This document shows, one piece after another, positions 22,801 to 34,100 of a DNA stretch of 64,000 nucleotides. The position numbers were made by a program, and so were the translations under genes. Location of the stretch: contig NZ_CP042163.1 in NCBI RefSeq assembly GCF_007725405.1, positions 682,001 through 746,000 of the forward strand, given 5' to 3'. The notes under the pieces were generated by a model. It made no database searches. It was not told the origin of the DNA and worked only from the letters and a program-made list of their open reading frames with translations. The DNA is from Shouchella miscanthi (GTDB lineage Bacteria > Bacillota > Bacilli > Bacillales > Bacillaceae_D). Positions within the stretch are counted from its first letter, which is position 1. Each line of letters starts with the position of its first letter.

Positions 22801-25188
22801 GAAAAAATACAAAATGAAGAAATAACAAATACTAAAGATCATGACGTTGCTGTAATAGGTATGAGCGGAAGGTACCCACAAGCATCTGATTTAGAGACTT
22901 TATGGCAAAATCTTATTTCATCAAAAGACTGCATTGAAGAAGTTCCTAAAGAACGTTGGAATTCAAATGAATTTTATAATAGCGGTGAGAAGAATAAAAA
23001 TTCTAAGAGTAAATGGGGAGGGTTCTTGGAAGATATTGATAAATTTGATTCTTTATTTTTTGCAGTACCACCCAGTGAGGCAAAGTATATGGATCCTCAA
23101 GTACGTTTGTCACTTGAAATGGTATGGCATACACTGGAGGATTCTGGATACACAGTTAGTAGGTTGAGGGAACTACAAGAAAAGGGTGAGAAAGTAGGAG
23201 TTTTTATAGGAAGCATGTACCAACATTATCACCTACTTGCAGATTCTAACGATCTTAAAGCTATGTTGTCTATTCAGTCCTATTCTGCAATAGCGAATAG
23301 AATATCACATTTTTATAATTTTCAAGGACCTAGTGTTGCAGTCGATACAGCGTGTTCTTCTTCATTAATGGCTCTTCACTTAGCAAAGGAAAGTATTCAA
23401 AGAGGCGAATGTACGACAGCTATTGTGTTAGGGGTAAATTTAAGTCTTCATGCTGGTAAATACGTATCCCTATCTGATTTAGGTTTACTAGGAAGTAGTC
23501 CACAAAGTAGGAGCTTTCACAATGGCGATGGATTTGTTCCAGGGGAGGGGATTGGAGCCGTTCTCTTAAAGTCTTTACCAACAGCAGAAAGTAGACGAGA
23601 TCGTATTTACGGTGTCATTAAAGCTTCTGAAACAAATCACAGTGGAAACGCGGGTGCATATTCTTCTCCTAGCGTTACTGCACAACATAACCTAATCAGA
23701 GAAACTCTCCTCAATAATAACCTCTTACCAGAGAGTATTAGTTATATTGAATCTGCTGCTAATGGTTCTCCTATAGGAGATGCCGCAGAAATGGAGGCCT
23801 TAACAAAGGTATTTTTAGAAACTAAAAATGAAAAGCAATACCCAATAGGAACCATTAAGTCTAATATTGGACATTTAGAGGCTGCTTCAGGAATATCACA
23901 ATTAACAAAAGTCATGTTGCAGTTAAAGCACAAAAAAATTGTTCCTACTCTTCAATTTGAGAAACTTAACCCGTTTATTGAATTAGAGAATAGTCCTTTC
24001 TATTTTCAGTCTGCAGTCGAGGAATGGAAAAGACCAATTATAGAAGAGGATAGTACGAAAGAATATCCTTTACGAGCAGGTATATGTTCATTTGCTGCTG
24101 GAGGTACAAATGTTTTTATGGTTGTAGAAGAATATCAGCAATCTGCACTAACACAAATAAAATCTGGAGACATTAGTGATAGACTGGTTGTTCTCTCAGC
24201 TAAGAGTGAACAGCAGCTTATACAGATAGCAAAACAACTTCAAGTCCATTTAGTTTCTAATCCAAATATACAATTAGAAAGTCTAGCTCATACTCTTCTA
24301 TATGGACGGGAGCACATGGAGAATAGAATAGCTTTTATTGCAGATTCTATCACCACACTTACTCAACAATTAGAATTTTTCCTCTCGGAATCGTGGGAAT
24401 CAAAAAACATTTTTAAAGGAAGTTTTGCTTCTCAGAAAAGCGATCTGGAATTATTCGAAGATGATTCTGACTATCAATCACTTCTAGATATATGGATGAA
24501 AAAAGGAAATTTAGAAAAAATAGCTACACTATGGGTTAAAGGTATTTCATTAAACTGGGAAATTTATCGTTATGTTAAGGAAGGTACAGTCATTTCACTT
24601 CCAGGTTACTCATTCTTAAGGGAGTCACATTGGATTACTGAGGATTACTCTTCTAAAGAACTTATGGACGTAGATTTCGATAAATCTAAAGAAGTCATTT
24701 CAGTAATTGAAAAAAACAATACGCTTAATTCTATTCATAAAGGAGAAGAATTCCCTAAAAAAAATCTCCAAGAAATAGTGACAAATGAGGTATGTAAGCT
24801 ATTAGAAATAAGTAAAGAAAAACTTGATTTTAATAGACCTTTAATGCAGTACGGGTTTAATTCTTTATATGCTATGAAGCTAGTTAACGTACTTAAAGAA
24901 TCTAATATTAATGTAACGGTTAAAGAGCTTTTTGAAAAATCTACTTTAGACAATATTGTTAATTCGTTACCTCAACAAAAATTTGAAGATGATTTGGTTA
25001 TTGCTTATAAAGAATCGGCAGCTGTTTCAGAAAGAGAGTCGCTGGAAGACAGAATTATTTATACGTTAACTTCTGAAGTCGCAAAAGGTACATTTACTGC
25101 AGAAGAGGCAGCAGAAATTGACCGTAAAATCTTTAATAGTGATTGGAGAGAAGACAATGAAATATCCAAGTCGCGAAGGAATATATAA
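16822..25188 (+). CDS. hybrid NRPS/trans-AT PKS: second methyloxazole module and KS0-ACP
   Basis: 2788 residues from a GTG with AAGGAGGG 6 bases upstream. Domains: N-terminal linker, Cy1 (D177 of DxxxxD), Cy2 (D610), A domain with the same threonine code DFWNIGMVHK, a single PCP (S1452), two tandem SagB-like oxidase units (from about 1537 and 1799), a ketosynthase (about 2008-2440) and an ACP (S2681). The KS keeps Cys2178 and the second His (NIGHLEA) but has Ala2312 where HGTGT has His, so it is probably a non-extending transfer domain. It differs from the preceding synthase in having one PCP instead of two and in ending after the first KS0-ACP. The C-terminal tail is charged and probably docks to the next protein. 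The end overlaps the next gene by 32 bp. Expected role: a second Thr-derived methyloxazole, then hand-over to the glycine module. Confidence 0.95.
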   Translation: MDFIEFKDLPEKEKKHYLAKLLLDNDSELDNRFPIIKNSLKDLYKPFPLTDIQESFLVGRKLVDSDKIGCHFYCEFEKGNLNVNRLKDAWIKLVHHHMMLHTSIKSSGTQVVLDEVPEFDMPVHDFRMAEHKDVEVHKTKVRDELSHKVYKASQWPLFDLQFTLLPEENVLIHLSIDEWIVDAASVDLLLDQWYQLYHDPSYTLPSLDVSFRDVVMAWKEFEESSVFQRDLTYWMGKLENAPGGPSLSINRAPKPREGYSYFPRYRLAGELEEDLWDRLKEKAKELEISPTVLLVTLFSQTLEEYSESDSFSLIQTYFNRLPLHPKLDQVVGPFISTNIFIPNQETNDWKKQAQANQKQMWEDLDHSSVSGVRAMRELRVKSKNKAVPNFPVVFTSMLNNVGKAGQGRTNWFHYMTYNITQTPQVYLDHQVSERNGVLHFNWDVAEGYLSRQLVEDMFKRYQDRLRDIVKEDEEDTSSMIFSSFELTDLQQTYVIGRLQDGNEQSCQIYQEFQVEQLNVSRLQKAWQQLIEHHEMLQAVVHENGTQEILDRVPVYDIPVHVVQSVPEMEVRVQQVREELQEQVFPLGKWPLFDLRVTQGSEASYVHLCTDALIADGASLSLLYQQLMNLYNNPKTELLPLEMSYCDYCNHIREERQSIKGQKAREYWERKMDTIVSGPQLSSQIDASRTVMQGVVSDWQALKEKATRRDVKPGTVLLTAFQEVLAAYFGEAFTTVVVNWDRPPIHEQVKDIIGDFTTLSYVESRSTEQSFTHKVLLNEKEIKEDLSHRSVSGMHGLRKRAMSQKSGGFLSFPIVFTNLVDDDKISLAPGWEMGKSFSKTPGVYLDMIPVEKNNALHFHWDLMEGLLPLNVVQALFSRYSERLAELASDEEKWEEQALERQTSTSGTIHEWFERQVTTYSQNIALKWNQEVVTYQTLNERSNQLARYLQSQGVGPEVMVGVCVERSLDMMVGILGILKAGGAYVPLDPAQPKDRLAYILADSDVSLVLTKETVLSSLPETKATLICLDKDRDLWSTRPITNLHVPMNIDNLAYVIYTSGSTGRPKGVLVTHQNVVRLMRETEEWYHFNESDTWTLYHSYAFDFSVWEIWGALLYGGKLIIVPYKTSRSFESFYRLLIEEGVTVLNQTPTAFRQLMRIDEQQDSKSLSLRYIIFGGEALDPRILEGWFERHGDQSPQLVNMYGITETTVHVTYRRMTKGDVTSPTSVIGSPIQDLQVYILDEDLQPVPRGSVGEMYIGGAGVARGYLNQDQLTKERFISSPFKSTERLYKTGDLAHYTETEELAFAGRNDNQVKVRGFRIELGEIEAVLKTHHSIQEAVVTVINDKPQENSIVAYVVLREPFTSKEIRKFMRRKVPQYMVPNIITEVQEIPLTLNGKLDYKGLSKKMIASEGKENDEKMNIKSILDKVADCFKEILNVPEIDINADIFDLGATSLTIVNVAEILKEKHNISLPIEVLLENSTVKEIATYYSKKKSPESTRKVKEKNDNRSLINHDVQTNSTPSIINLNDANIHPSYLTAYSAKQEFTNKSVKIDELNELLSLLQVQKIGGNNKYLYPSAGGKYPIQTYVHIKENGVTGLDAGVYYYHPQLHKLYMMSEGDNIKGDAFSSYHRDIYKSSKFAIFFIAEMAAIQPFYKKFSDSLVILDTGYMSQLLMSNQFHSNIGISPAFGVNFDSISRHFNLSHTHKFVHCLLGGQVDYEEYTNKELLKINETTLLKHTNTSLINPNDIKKLYGQMDYHRLSEEEIQVMSKEKLHIRKDISTSEHVKLRKIEYNDADYLARSSQREYENKKISLDKIGKLLSLVKNYGNQGQRLYSTLDQDPLLQIYIYVKANKVEGLNEGVYKYNKDTHCLTVINSSHSIPVNKSYTPFNRPHLSDAAFCMYLTMDLHNNVFPKVSLHASLLEAGQVGQLLMDRQADFNIGLVPVGGVNFDALSDYFEIPKSNFLVHSFIGGYFTSAHKKTNSLSSFKMNNISSEKIQNEEITNTKDHDVAVIGMSGRYPQASDLETLWQNLISSKDCIEEVPKERWNSNEFYNSGEKNKNSKSKWGGFLEDIDKFDSLFFAVPPSEAKYMDPQVRLSLEMVWHTLEDSGYTVSRLRELQEKGEKVGVFIGSMYQHYHLLADSNDLKAMLSIQSYSAIANRISHFYNFQGPSVAVDTACSSSLMALHLAKESIQRGECTTAIVLGVNLSLHAGKYVSLSDLGLLGSSPQSRSFHNGDGFVPGEGIGAVLLKSLPTAESRRDRIYGVIKASETNHSGNAGAYSSPSVTAQHNLIRETLLNNNLLPESISYIESAANGSPIGDAAEMEALTKVFLETKNEKQYPIGTIKSNIGHLEAASGISQLTKVMLQLKHKKIVPTLQFEKLNPFIELENSPFYFQSAVEEWKRPIIEEDSTKEYPLRAGICSFAAGGTNVFMVVEEYQQSALTQIKSGDISDRLVVLSAKSEQQLIQIAKQLQVHLVSNPNIQLESLAHTLLYGREHMENRIAFIADSITTLTQQLEFFLSESWESKNIFKGSFASQKSDLELFEDDSDYQSLLDIWMKKGNLEKIATLWVKGISLNWEIYRYVKEGTVISLPGYSFLRESHWITEDYSSKELMDVDFDKSKEVISVIEKNNTLNSIHKGEEFPKKNLQEIVTNEVCKLLEISKEKLDFNRPLMQYGFNSLYAMKLVNVLKESNINVTVKELFEKSTLDNIVNSLPQQKFEDDLVIAYKESAAVSERESLEDRIIYTLTSEVAKGTFTAEEAAEIDRKIFNSDWREDNEISKSRRNI
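17170..20750 (+). repeat. copy 2 of the 3.58-kb near-identical duplicated block
   Basis: Partner of 4036-7616. It covers the second module's Cy1 (most), Cy2 and A domain up to just before the A-domain C-terminal hinge. Unequal crossing-over between the two direct copies would delete 13.1 kb in frame and fuse the two synthases. Confidence 0.95.
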
Positions 25189-28100
25189 AAAAGTTGAGCA
25201 TAATGAGATGGAAATAGGTACTGCTATTAAGCATTTAAATACTAAATTTCCCTCTGCTTCTAATGCGGAAAGTAGTCAACTAGCAAATTTTGATCTGTCT
25301 AAAGGGCAACAAGCCCTTTGGACTGTTTATAAATTATTTCCTAATGCCACAGCTTATAATATCCCAATGGCATATCAATTAAATTTAGATTTTGATGCAG
25401 AGGCATTTTTTCATGCTTTACAGTCAGTAGTAAATAAGCACCCTTCATTACGAACTATATTCAAGGATGATGGTGATAACTCGAGTGTTCAGCAGTATAT
25501 CCAAGAATCTCTGGAGGTTCCAGTTCATCATGTGACTATAAATGATGATAGTAACGAAGCTTTAATGAATAATATGAAAAGAGAGGCATATAAACCTTTC
25601 ATTTTAGAAGAAGGTCCATTAATTAATGCTTCCGTATACTATGTTGAAAAAAAACCAGCAGCAATATTAATCAATATTCACCACATTATTTTTGATGGAA
25701 TGTCCATGCAAATTTTAATGAAAGACCTACAAGACTTCTATGTACAATGGAAAGCCAATAATGAAATACCACAATTTCAAAAAGAATCAAAGTCCTTTAA
25801 AGATTTTGTGATTTGGGAGGATGGTTTAATAGGTAGCGATAATGGAAAGAGTTCAAAGGAATACTGGTTAAATTCTTTAAAAGAGACTTTACCCCAAGTC
25901 GATCTTCCATTTACTAAGAACGAAAAAGAGACTATAAAATTTAAGGGAGCTAATTATTCTATACCGATTGAAAAAGACTTGCTAGAAGACCTTAAAGACT
26001 TTTCTTTTGGTCATTCTCACTCCTTATACAGCATAATGTTGTCTGCATATTCATTATTATTAAAAAAGTATACAGAGGAAACCATTGTAATTGGTATCCC
26101 AATGGCAAATAGAGTAAAAGCAAAATTTGAAGACGTAATAGGATTATTCATGAATATGACTATATTGGAGAATAGAGTGGAGAATGAGGATACATTTCTT
26201 TCATTAGTAAAGAGAAATGAGTCTAAGTTATATGAAGTTATGGAGCATTGTTCTTATCCGTTACATCAGTTATCGATTGATGCAAATAAATCCAAGTTAT
26301 TTAACACTGCTTTTTATTATCAAAATTGGGTTGGAGATATAGAAAAAATTAATACAAAAGAAAATTCTTTTTTAGGAGAACCAATTTTAGATATCCATCA
26401 ACAAGGAGAGTTTGACTTAACGTTAGAGATAATTGAATCGGATGAGAAAAGTAGTATTTGTTTTAAATATAACCCTTCAGTATACGATAGATTGATTATT
26501 GAGAAATTAGCTCAACATTATATAAATTTACTTAAGAACGTTCTTGTTAGTCCAGATCATAAACTGTCTTCTTTTCAGGTTTTAACACAAGAAGAAATAA
26601 CAAACACTATATATAAATGGAATGATAATGAATTCAATTATGATTCTAATTGTTGTACACATGAGTTATTTGAAGAGATGGCTCTCTTACACCCTAATGC
26701 CAAAGCTATTTCTGTTGGAGAAGCAACTATGACATATAGTGAACTTGATAATTATTCCAATCGATTGGCCAACCATTTAAATAGACTTGGAGTTAAACAG
26801 GGTGACCTAATTGGTGTCTATTTGACCAGAAATCCTAAACTACTTGCCTCATTGTTTGCCATACATAAAGCAGGAGCTGCATATGTTCCTCTAGATCCCA
26901 TTTATCCAAAAGATCGTTTGGAGTATATGATAAATCACAGTGAATTAAAATATGTTATTACTGAGTCGCAATTATCAAAAGATCTAAGTATAGATGGAAT
27001 AACGCAAATAAAATTGGATTCGAGTAGTATAGACATTGATACTGAGAGTGCGATTGTCTTAAATAAATATTCAATTGCAATGGAGGATACAGCCTATGTT
27101 ATATATACTTCAGGATCAACTGGTCAACCAAAAGGTGTAGAAGTTTTACATAAAGGCTTGTCAAATTTTCTGTCCTATATGAGAAAGAAGCTTGACATCC
27201 ATCCAAGTGAGAAATTCTATTCTTTGACTACCATATGCTTTGATATCGTAGGCTTAGAATTATTTTTACCTTTAATAAGTGGAGCTTCTGTAGAGGTAGG
27301 TACAGATGAGGATATTAGAGATGGTTTAGCTATAAAGAAGATAGTTGAAGAAAAAAATATTGATGTAATGCAAGGGACGCCATCTAATTGGCGAATGATT
27401 AAAGAGTCAGGATGGATACCAAAATCTCACATGAAGTTACTTGTGGGTGGGGAAAGAGTAGATGAAGATATTAAGCAATTCTTAACTCAACAAAATTCGA
27501 AAGTATGGAACGTCTACGGACCTACAGAGACAACAATCTGGTCTACCATTAGCTCTCTTACAAATCATAGTCCTATCACTATAGGTCGTCCAATAGGCAA
27601 TACCAAAGTCTATATATTGAATTCTAGCTTAATTCCAGTTCCAAACGGAGCGGTAGGTGAGCTATATATTGCAGGAGACGGCTTAGCAAAAGGATACTAT
27701 AAAAATAATGAGTTAACACAAAAGAATTTCATCCCAAATCCAATGATCCCTAATTCGATTATGTATAAAACGGGTGATTTAGTACGCTATTTAAAAAATG
27801 GTGAGATTGAATACATCGGTAGAAGCGATCAACAAGTTAAGCTAAGAGGATTTCGTATGGAATTAGGTGAAATAGAAACATTAATAAAATTAAATTCAAA
27901 CATAAACGAAGCTGTTGTCGTATTAAGAAATAACAAACAAAATGTACCTCAACTAGTAGGATTTATAAAGCAGGAAAAGATCGGATATAAAGAGTTTGTA
28001 GAACAACTACTACAAAGTCTATCCTCCAAGTTACCTGAATATATGATTCCTTCAAAAATTATTACAGTTAGTCAATTCCCTCTTACTCTGAATCAAAAAA

Positions 28101-31100
28101 TTGATCGAAAACTATTAAGAGATTTAGATGAAGACACTATCAGATCGACTTTCGAGATAAATACAGATTTAGAGAATTTAACATCTGAGGCTCCAGAGGT
28201 TATTACAGACAGTTATCTTCAAAAGGCTATGGAAAATTCATTAGTTGAAATAATCTCTTCTACGAACAATATAGAGCGGCTTGATGTAGATACTTCACTG
28301 AACATAGGTGAATATGGTTTTGACTCTATATCATATACAAAATTGGCTAAGATAATTTCTGAAAAATATGAGATAGATATAAAACCAAATATCTTTTATC
28401 AGTATTCAACTATTGAATCTTTAGCTCAGCACTTTGTCAGTCACTATCAAGAGAAGCTAGAAGCCCCATTATCGCTATTACTTAAAAGTGAGGCAAGAAT
28501 AGGGTCAAATAGTAAATTAAAAATGAAAATAAGTAAAAATGCGCCGACTTTTACAGATGAACCAATTGCCATTGTAGGAATGTGGGGGAAAATGCCTAAG
28601 AGTCACGACCTTGATGAGTTTTGGGATTCACTTATTAAAGATAAAGATTTGATCGAGGTAGTACCCGCTTCAAGATGGGATTGGAGAGTGTACGAAGGAA
28701 ATCCATTAAAAGAAGAAAATAAAATTAGTTCGAAGTGGGGAGGATTTATACCCGACATTGATAAATTTGATCACACTTTTTTTGGGATTTCTCCTTATGA
28801 GGCCAATTCAATGGACCCACAACAAAAACTAATTTTAGAAAGCGTATGGAAAACAATTGAAAATGCAGGTCATAAACCATCAGATCTTTCGGGCTCTGCT
28901 ACTGGTGTCTTCATAGGTTCCAGTGGTTCTGATTTTATGGGTAATATCGGAACCGAAATAGGAAACTACACCTTAACTGGGATCGCACGAAGTGTTTTAG
29001 CTAATAGGGTCTCCTATTTATTAAATTTAAGTGGTCCTAGCGAACCCGTTGATACTGCCTGCTCTAGTGGCTTAGTAGCTATACATAGAGCTATTACAGC
29101 GATCCGGAACGGAGAGTGTGAGCAAGCAATTGCAGGAGCAGTTAATGTAATCACAAGTCCATTTGCAAGTATAGCAGCTAGTAAAGTAGGTATGTTAAGT
29201 GTAGATGGTAGATGTAAAGCTTTTGACTCTAGCGCTAATGGTTATGTTAGGGGTGAAGGGGTAGCAACTGTACTTTTAAAACCACTTTCAAAGGCTTTGG
29301 AAGACCATGACTATGTTTACGGTGTTGTCAGAGGTTCTGCGGTTAACCATGGAGGAAAAGCTAATTCTTTTACTGCGCCAAACCCTAATGCGCAAGCTGA
29401 TTTATTACTAAAAGCTTATCAAAAAGCAGGTGTTAATCCGTCTACTGTTTCATACATTGAAGCACATGGAACTGGTACAGAGCTTGGAGATCCTATCGAA
29501 ACAGATGGGTTAAGATCTGCTTTCAATCTGTTGTATAAAGAATGGGGTATTGAAGGCTCTAATCAACCGCACTGCGGAATTGGATCAGTAAAGAGTAACA
29601 TAGGGCATTTAGAAGCGGCAGCTGGAATGGCTGGTTTCATTAAGATCTTATTAAGTATGCAAAATGAGATGTTGACATCTAATATTCACTTAAAGGAGAA
29701 AAATCCTTATATTAATTTAGACCAGAGCCCATTTTATTTAGTAGGTAAAAAAGAAAAATGGGATGCACTAAAAGACGATAATCAAAATGATGTTCCACGT
29801 ATTGCCGGAGTAAGTTCTTTCGGTTTCGGAGGAAGCAACGCACATATTGTTCTTGAGGAGTACGAGCATAAATTGAAACTTAATAATGACGAAAATTCAT
29901 ATATTGTACCAATTTCTGCTCAAAATGAAGATGAGTTAAGAGTTGTAGCTAGTGACTTAAGGAATTTTTTAACGAATGAAAAACCTGCTAAACAAAAGAC
30001 TCTCTATACTATTAGAAATATATCGTATACCCTTACGGTTGGTAGGCAAAGTATGAAGTCAAGGTTTTCTACCGTTGTATCCACTGTGGAAGAGTTAGTA
30101 GATCGTTTGGATCAATTTTTAGAATCAAAAGATAACGATTTATTTTTCACTTATACTCTGAAAAAAAGAGAGTCCCATACAGGTCTACTAAAGAAGCAAG
30201 AAATAGACGATTTGGTATCAGAGAAGAAACTAGAAAAGATAGCTTATCAGTGGACAAAAGGTAACTTTAATTTGAACATTCTTTATAAAGTAGAAGAAAA
30301 CAAATCATTTCAGAGACTTCCATTGCCAGCTTATGCTTTGATGGGGGAACCATATTCTTTAGTACGAAGTAATCAAAAAAATGAGAGTGTAGAACGTCAT
30401 GATGCAAAGCATCCAATGTTAAATCAATATGAATTATTAACTGAGAATGTTTATTCACTTTCTCTTACTGGAGATGAATACTTTATAAGAGATCATGTTG
30501 TTAATCTCCAAAAAGTTATGCCTGGAGTAGCTTATTTAGAGACGTCCTTAGCAGCTTATAAGAATATATCTCCCCAAAATAAAGTTAACTTAATTAAGAA
30601 CATTGTTTGGTCAAAGCCCCTTATTTTTAAGGGAGAAAGTCATCAAAATTTAGAAATTCATTTTGATGAAAATAAACAAGCAGATTTTTCTTATATTTTC
30701 AAGTCACAAGAAGATATTCTTACAAGTGGAAAACTCGCTTATAAAGAGAATTTAGAAAAACACCCTCCTTTAGATCTAGCGGCTATTGAAGAGCGTTGTA
30801 CACATAAGAAGAATGGTGATGACTGTTATCAATTATTTAAAGAAAATGATTTTGACTACGGTCCCTCATTCCAGGTAATTGAAAACATAAATCATAGTGA
30901 TACTGACTCATTAGCGCTTATTAATTTGCCAGCTGATAATAAACAAATAAAAGGTTATACGCTACACCCTTCTATAATGGATGGGGCTCTACAAACCATT
31001 ATTTTATTGTTAGGGGAAAGAGATAACCAGGAGTTACTTCTGCCTTTTGCAATAGAAGAAGTACAAATACACCAATCACTCTTAGAGAAATGTTATGTCT

Positions 31101-34100
31101 ATGGAGTCTTAAGAAAAGATACAGGTATGGTTCGTAAATATGATATTTATCTAACAGACTTATCTGGGAATATATTAGTGTATATCAAAAATTACTCACT
31201 ACGTATGCTTAAAAAACCGGAGAAAGATAAAGTACAACCAATCCATTACTATCAGCCAACTTGGATAAAAAGTATCGGAGAGACGAAACAAGATGCTTAC
31301 ACAAAAAATGAGATAGAAATTGTCTTTGATAATAATCCATCTCGATATTCTGAATGGATAAGCAAGGATAACGTTATATTAGTTAAATGGGGGGATAATT
31401 TTAATCAAGAAGATTCAATGATTTATTCTATTGACCCTATGAATTATAAGGACTATGAACTTCTAATAGAAAATATAAAAAAAGAACTTTCGTATATACC
31501 TGAGAAGATAAGTATTTTTTGGGCGTTGTCTTCAGCGGGTTTTACACTTGATCAAAAATTGACTTATAGTGCTGAGGGGGTATTTTTACTAGCCAAAACA
31601 ATTATAAGTCGAGGGGTTAAACGCGCTGATATTTCATATGTTTATGATTGCGAATCTAGTGATCAAAGCGTTTTATTTGATCAGGCATTGAGTGGGTTAG
31701 CAAAAACCATCAATATTGAGCAACCAGGAGTCAGTGTTAGGTGCATAGGAATCGAGAGTATTACTGAAAATGCAAATAAATTATATGCATTAATACAAAA
31801 AGAAAGAGCACTTAAATCTAAAGAGGTTCGATATATAAATGGCGAGCGGTATATAAGTTCTATTGTAAAGGTTAAAAATCAGAAACCTCTTAACAATGAT
31901 TCATTATTTATTGATGATGGTGTATATGTTATTTCTGGCGGTACAGGAGTGATAGGGTTATTCTTGGCAGAAAATATAGCTCAACAAGCCAAACGTCCAA
32001 ATTTATTTTTATTAGGTAGATCAGAACTATCTTTAGAGCTTAAAGAGAGACTCGAGTATCTAGAAAAATTAGGTGCGAACATAAATTATCTACAAATTGA
32101 TGTATCAAAAAGCGAAGAGGTTCAACGTGCTTTTGAGATTATAAAGGATAAGCATGAGCAAATAACTAGTGTTTATCATGCTGCGGGCATGATAAAAGAT
32201 TCTTTTATTTTGAACAAGCCTTTGAAAAACTTTAGACAAGTCATAAAACCAAAAGTGTTCGGTGTTATAAATTTAGAGAAAGCAATCAAAGCTTTTAATG
32301 TAGAGTATTTTATTCTTTTTTCCTCAATTACAAGTATTACAGGGAACATAGGTCAGAGTGATTATGCATATGCAAACAGTTTCCTTAACGAGTTCGCTGA
32401 ATGGATGGAAAATAGGAAGGATACCACAGTAAAGACAATCTCAATTAGTTGGCCATTATGGAAAAATGGAGGCATGAAAGTTGATAACACTATAACTGAG
32501 ATGATGGAGAAAGAATGGGGCATTTTACCTTTAAGTGACGAACATGCATTAAATACGATTAACATTGCAACTAAACAAAATATGAATCACATAATACCAA
32601 TGGAGGGCGATGCAATGAAAATTGAAAAATCTTTGCAAATAGAAGAGGTTAAAGAGGATAAAAAGAATGAAACTCCTGACATAAATCATGAACCAGTGTT
32701 TAATCAACAAGAATTACAAAAATTAACGGTAGATTATTTAAAAGAAATTATTTCTAATGCTACAGAAGTACCGAAATTTAAAATAGATGAAGAAGAACCT
32801 TTTGAAGTGTACGGTATTGACTCTGTCATGATCCTAAAGCTTAATTCAGAGCTTGAATCATTATTTGGTGATATTTCAAAAACACTATTTTTTGAGTATC
32901 AAAATACTGCTGATCTTGCTAATTATTTTATTGAAGATCACAGTACTCAATTAGTTGAACTTTTAGGTCTCAATAACAGTAGTGAGAAAGTGAGTGAACA
33001 GATAGAAAGAGCTGAACAAGAAGGCCACTCTAGAGACAATAAGACTACTGATGTAATACAAACAAAAAAGACAGAGAATCTAGAAAGCGAGCAAATAGAA
33101 AAACCTAAAGAGCATGTAGAAAATAAGAGTTCTTCTAGTTTTAATCATCAAACACTCGATGATGATATTGCTATCATTGGGATTGACGGTCAGTACCCAA
33201 TGGCAAAGAATTTAGATGAGTTTTGGGAGAATTTAAAAGAAGGAAAAGATTGTATCACTGAGATACCAAGCGATAGATGGGATTACAAAAAATATTACAC
33301 TGAACTAAAAGGGGAGAGAGGAAAAACATATTCAAAGTGGGGAGGTTTTTTAGAAGATATAGACAAGTTCGACCCGTTATTTTTTAATATTTCACCTTTA
33401 GAAGCCCAAATGCTCGATCCTCAAGAAAGATTATTTATTCAGACGGTCTGGCATACAATTGAAGATGCGGGATATACACGAAAAAAATTAGTGAATAAAA
33501 ATGTTGGTGTATATGTAGGCGCGATGTGGGGACAGTATCAATTATATGGTGGAGAAATTGAAGAAGGTGTTGTAGTAACACCAACTTCTTCTTATGCGTC
33601 CATCGCAAATAGAGTATCGTATTTCTTTGACTTTAATGGTCCTAGTCTCACTCTAGATACAATGTGTTCATCATCTCTAACTACTATTCACTTAGCATGC
33701 GAAAGTATTCGAAATGGTGAAATAGATATGGCTATTGCTGGTGGTGTTAATCTAACAGTGCATCCTAATAAACATATTTTCCTCAGCCAAACCAAATTTG
33801 CTTCTTCAGATGGATTATGCAGAAGTTTTGGGGAGGGTGGCGATGGTTACGTTCCAGGTGAAGGAGTGGGCGCTGTTTTACTAAAGCCTTTAAAAAAAGC
33901 TATTGAAGACAACGATCAAATTTATTCAGTTATTAAAGGATCTGTAGTCAATCACGGTGGCAAAACGAATGGCTATACAGTTCCTAATCCTAAAGCACAG
34001 GAGAGTCTCATAGAAAAAGCATTAATTAAATCTGGTGTTGATCCGAGAACAATTAGTTATATTGAAGCCCATGGAACAGGGACAGCTTTAGGGGATCCTA

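Noticed and set aside
25118..25156. TTG at 25118 as start of the last megasynthase
   Set aside because: It has no ribosome binding site; the ATG at 25157 has GGAGAG at proper spacing.
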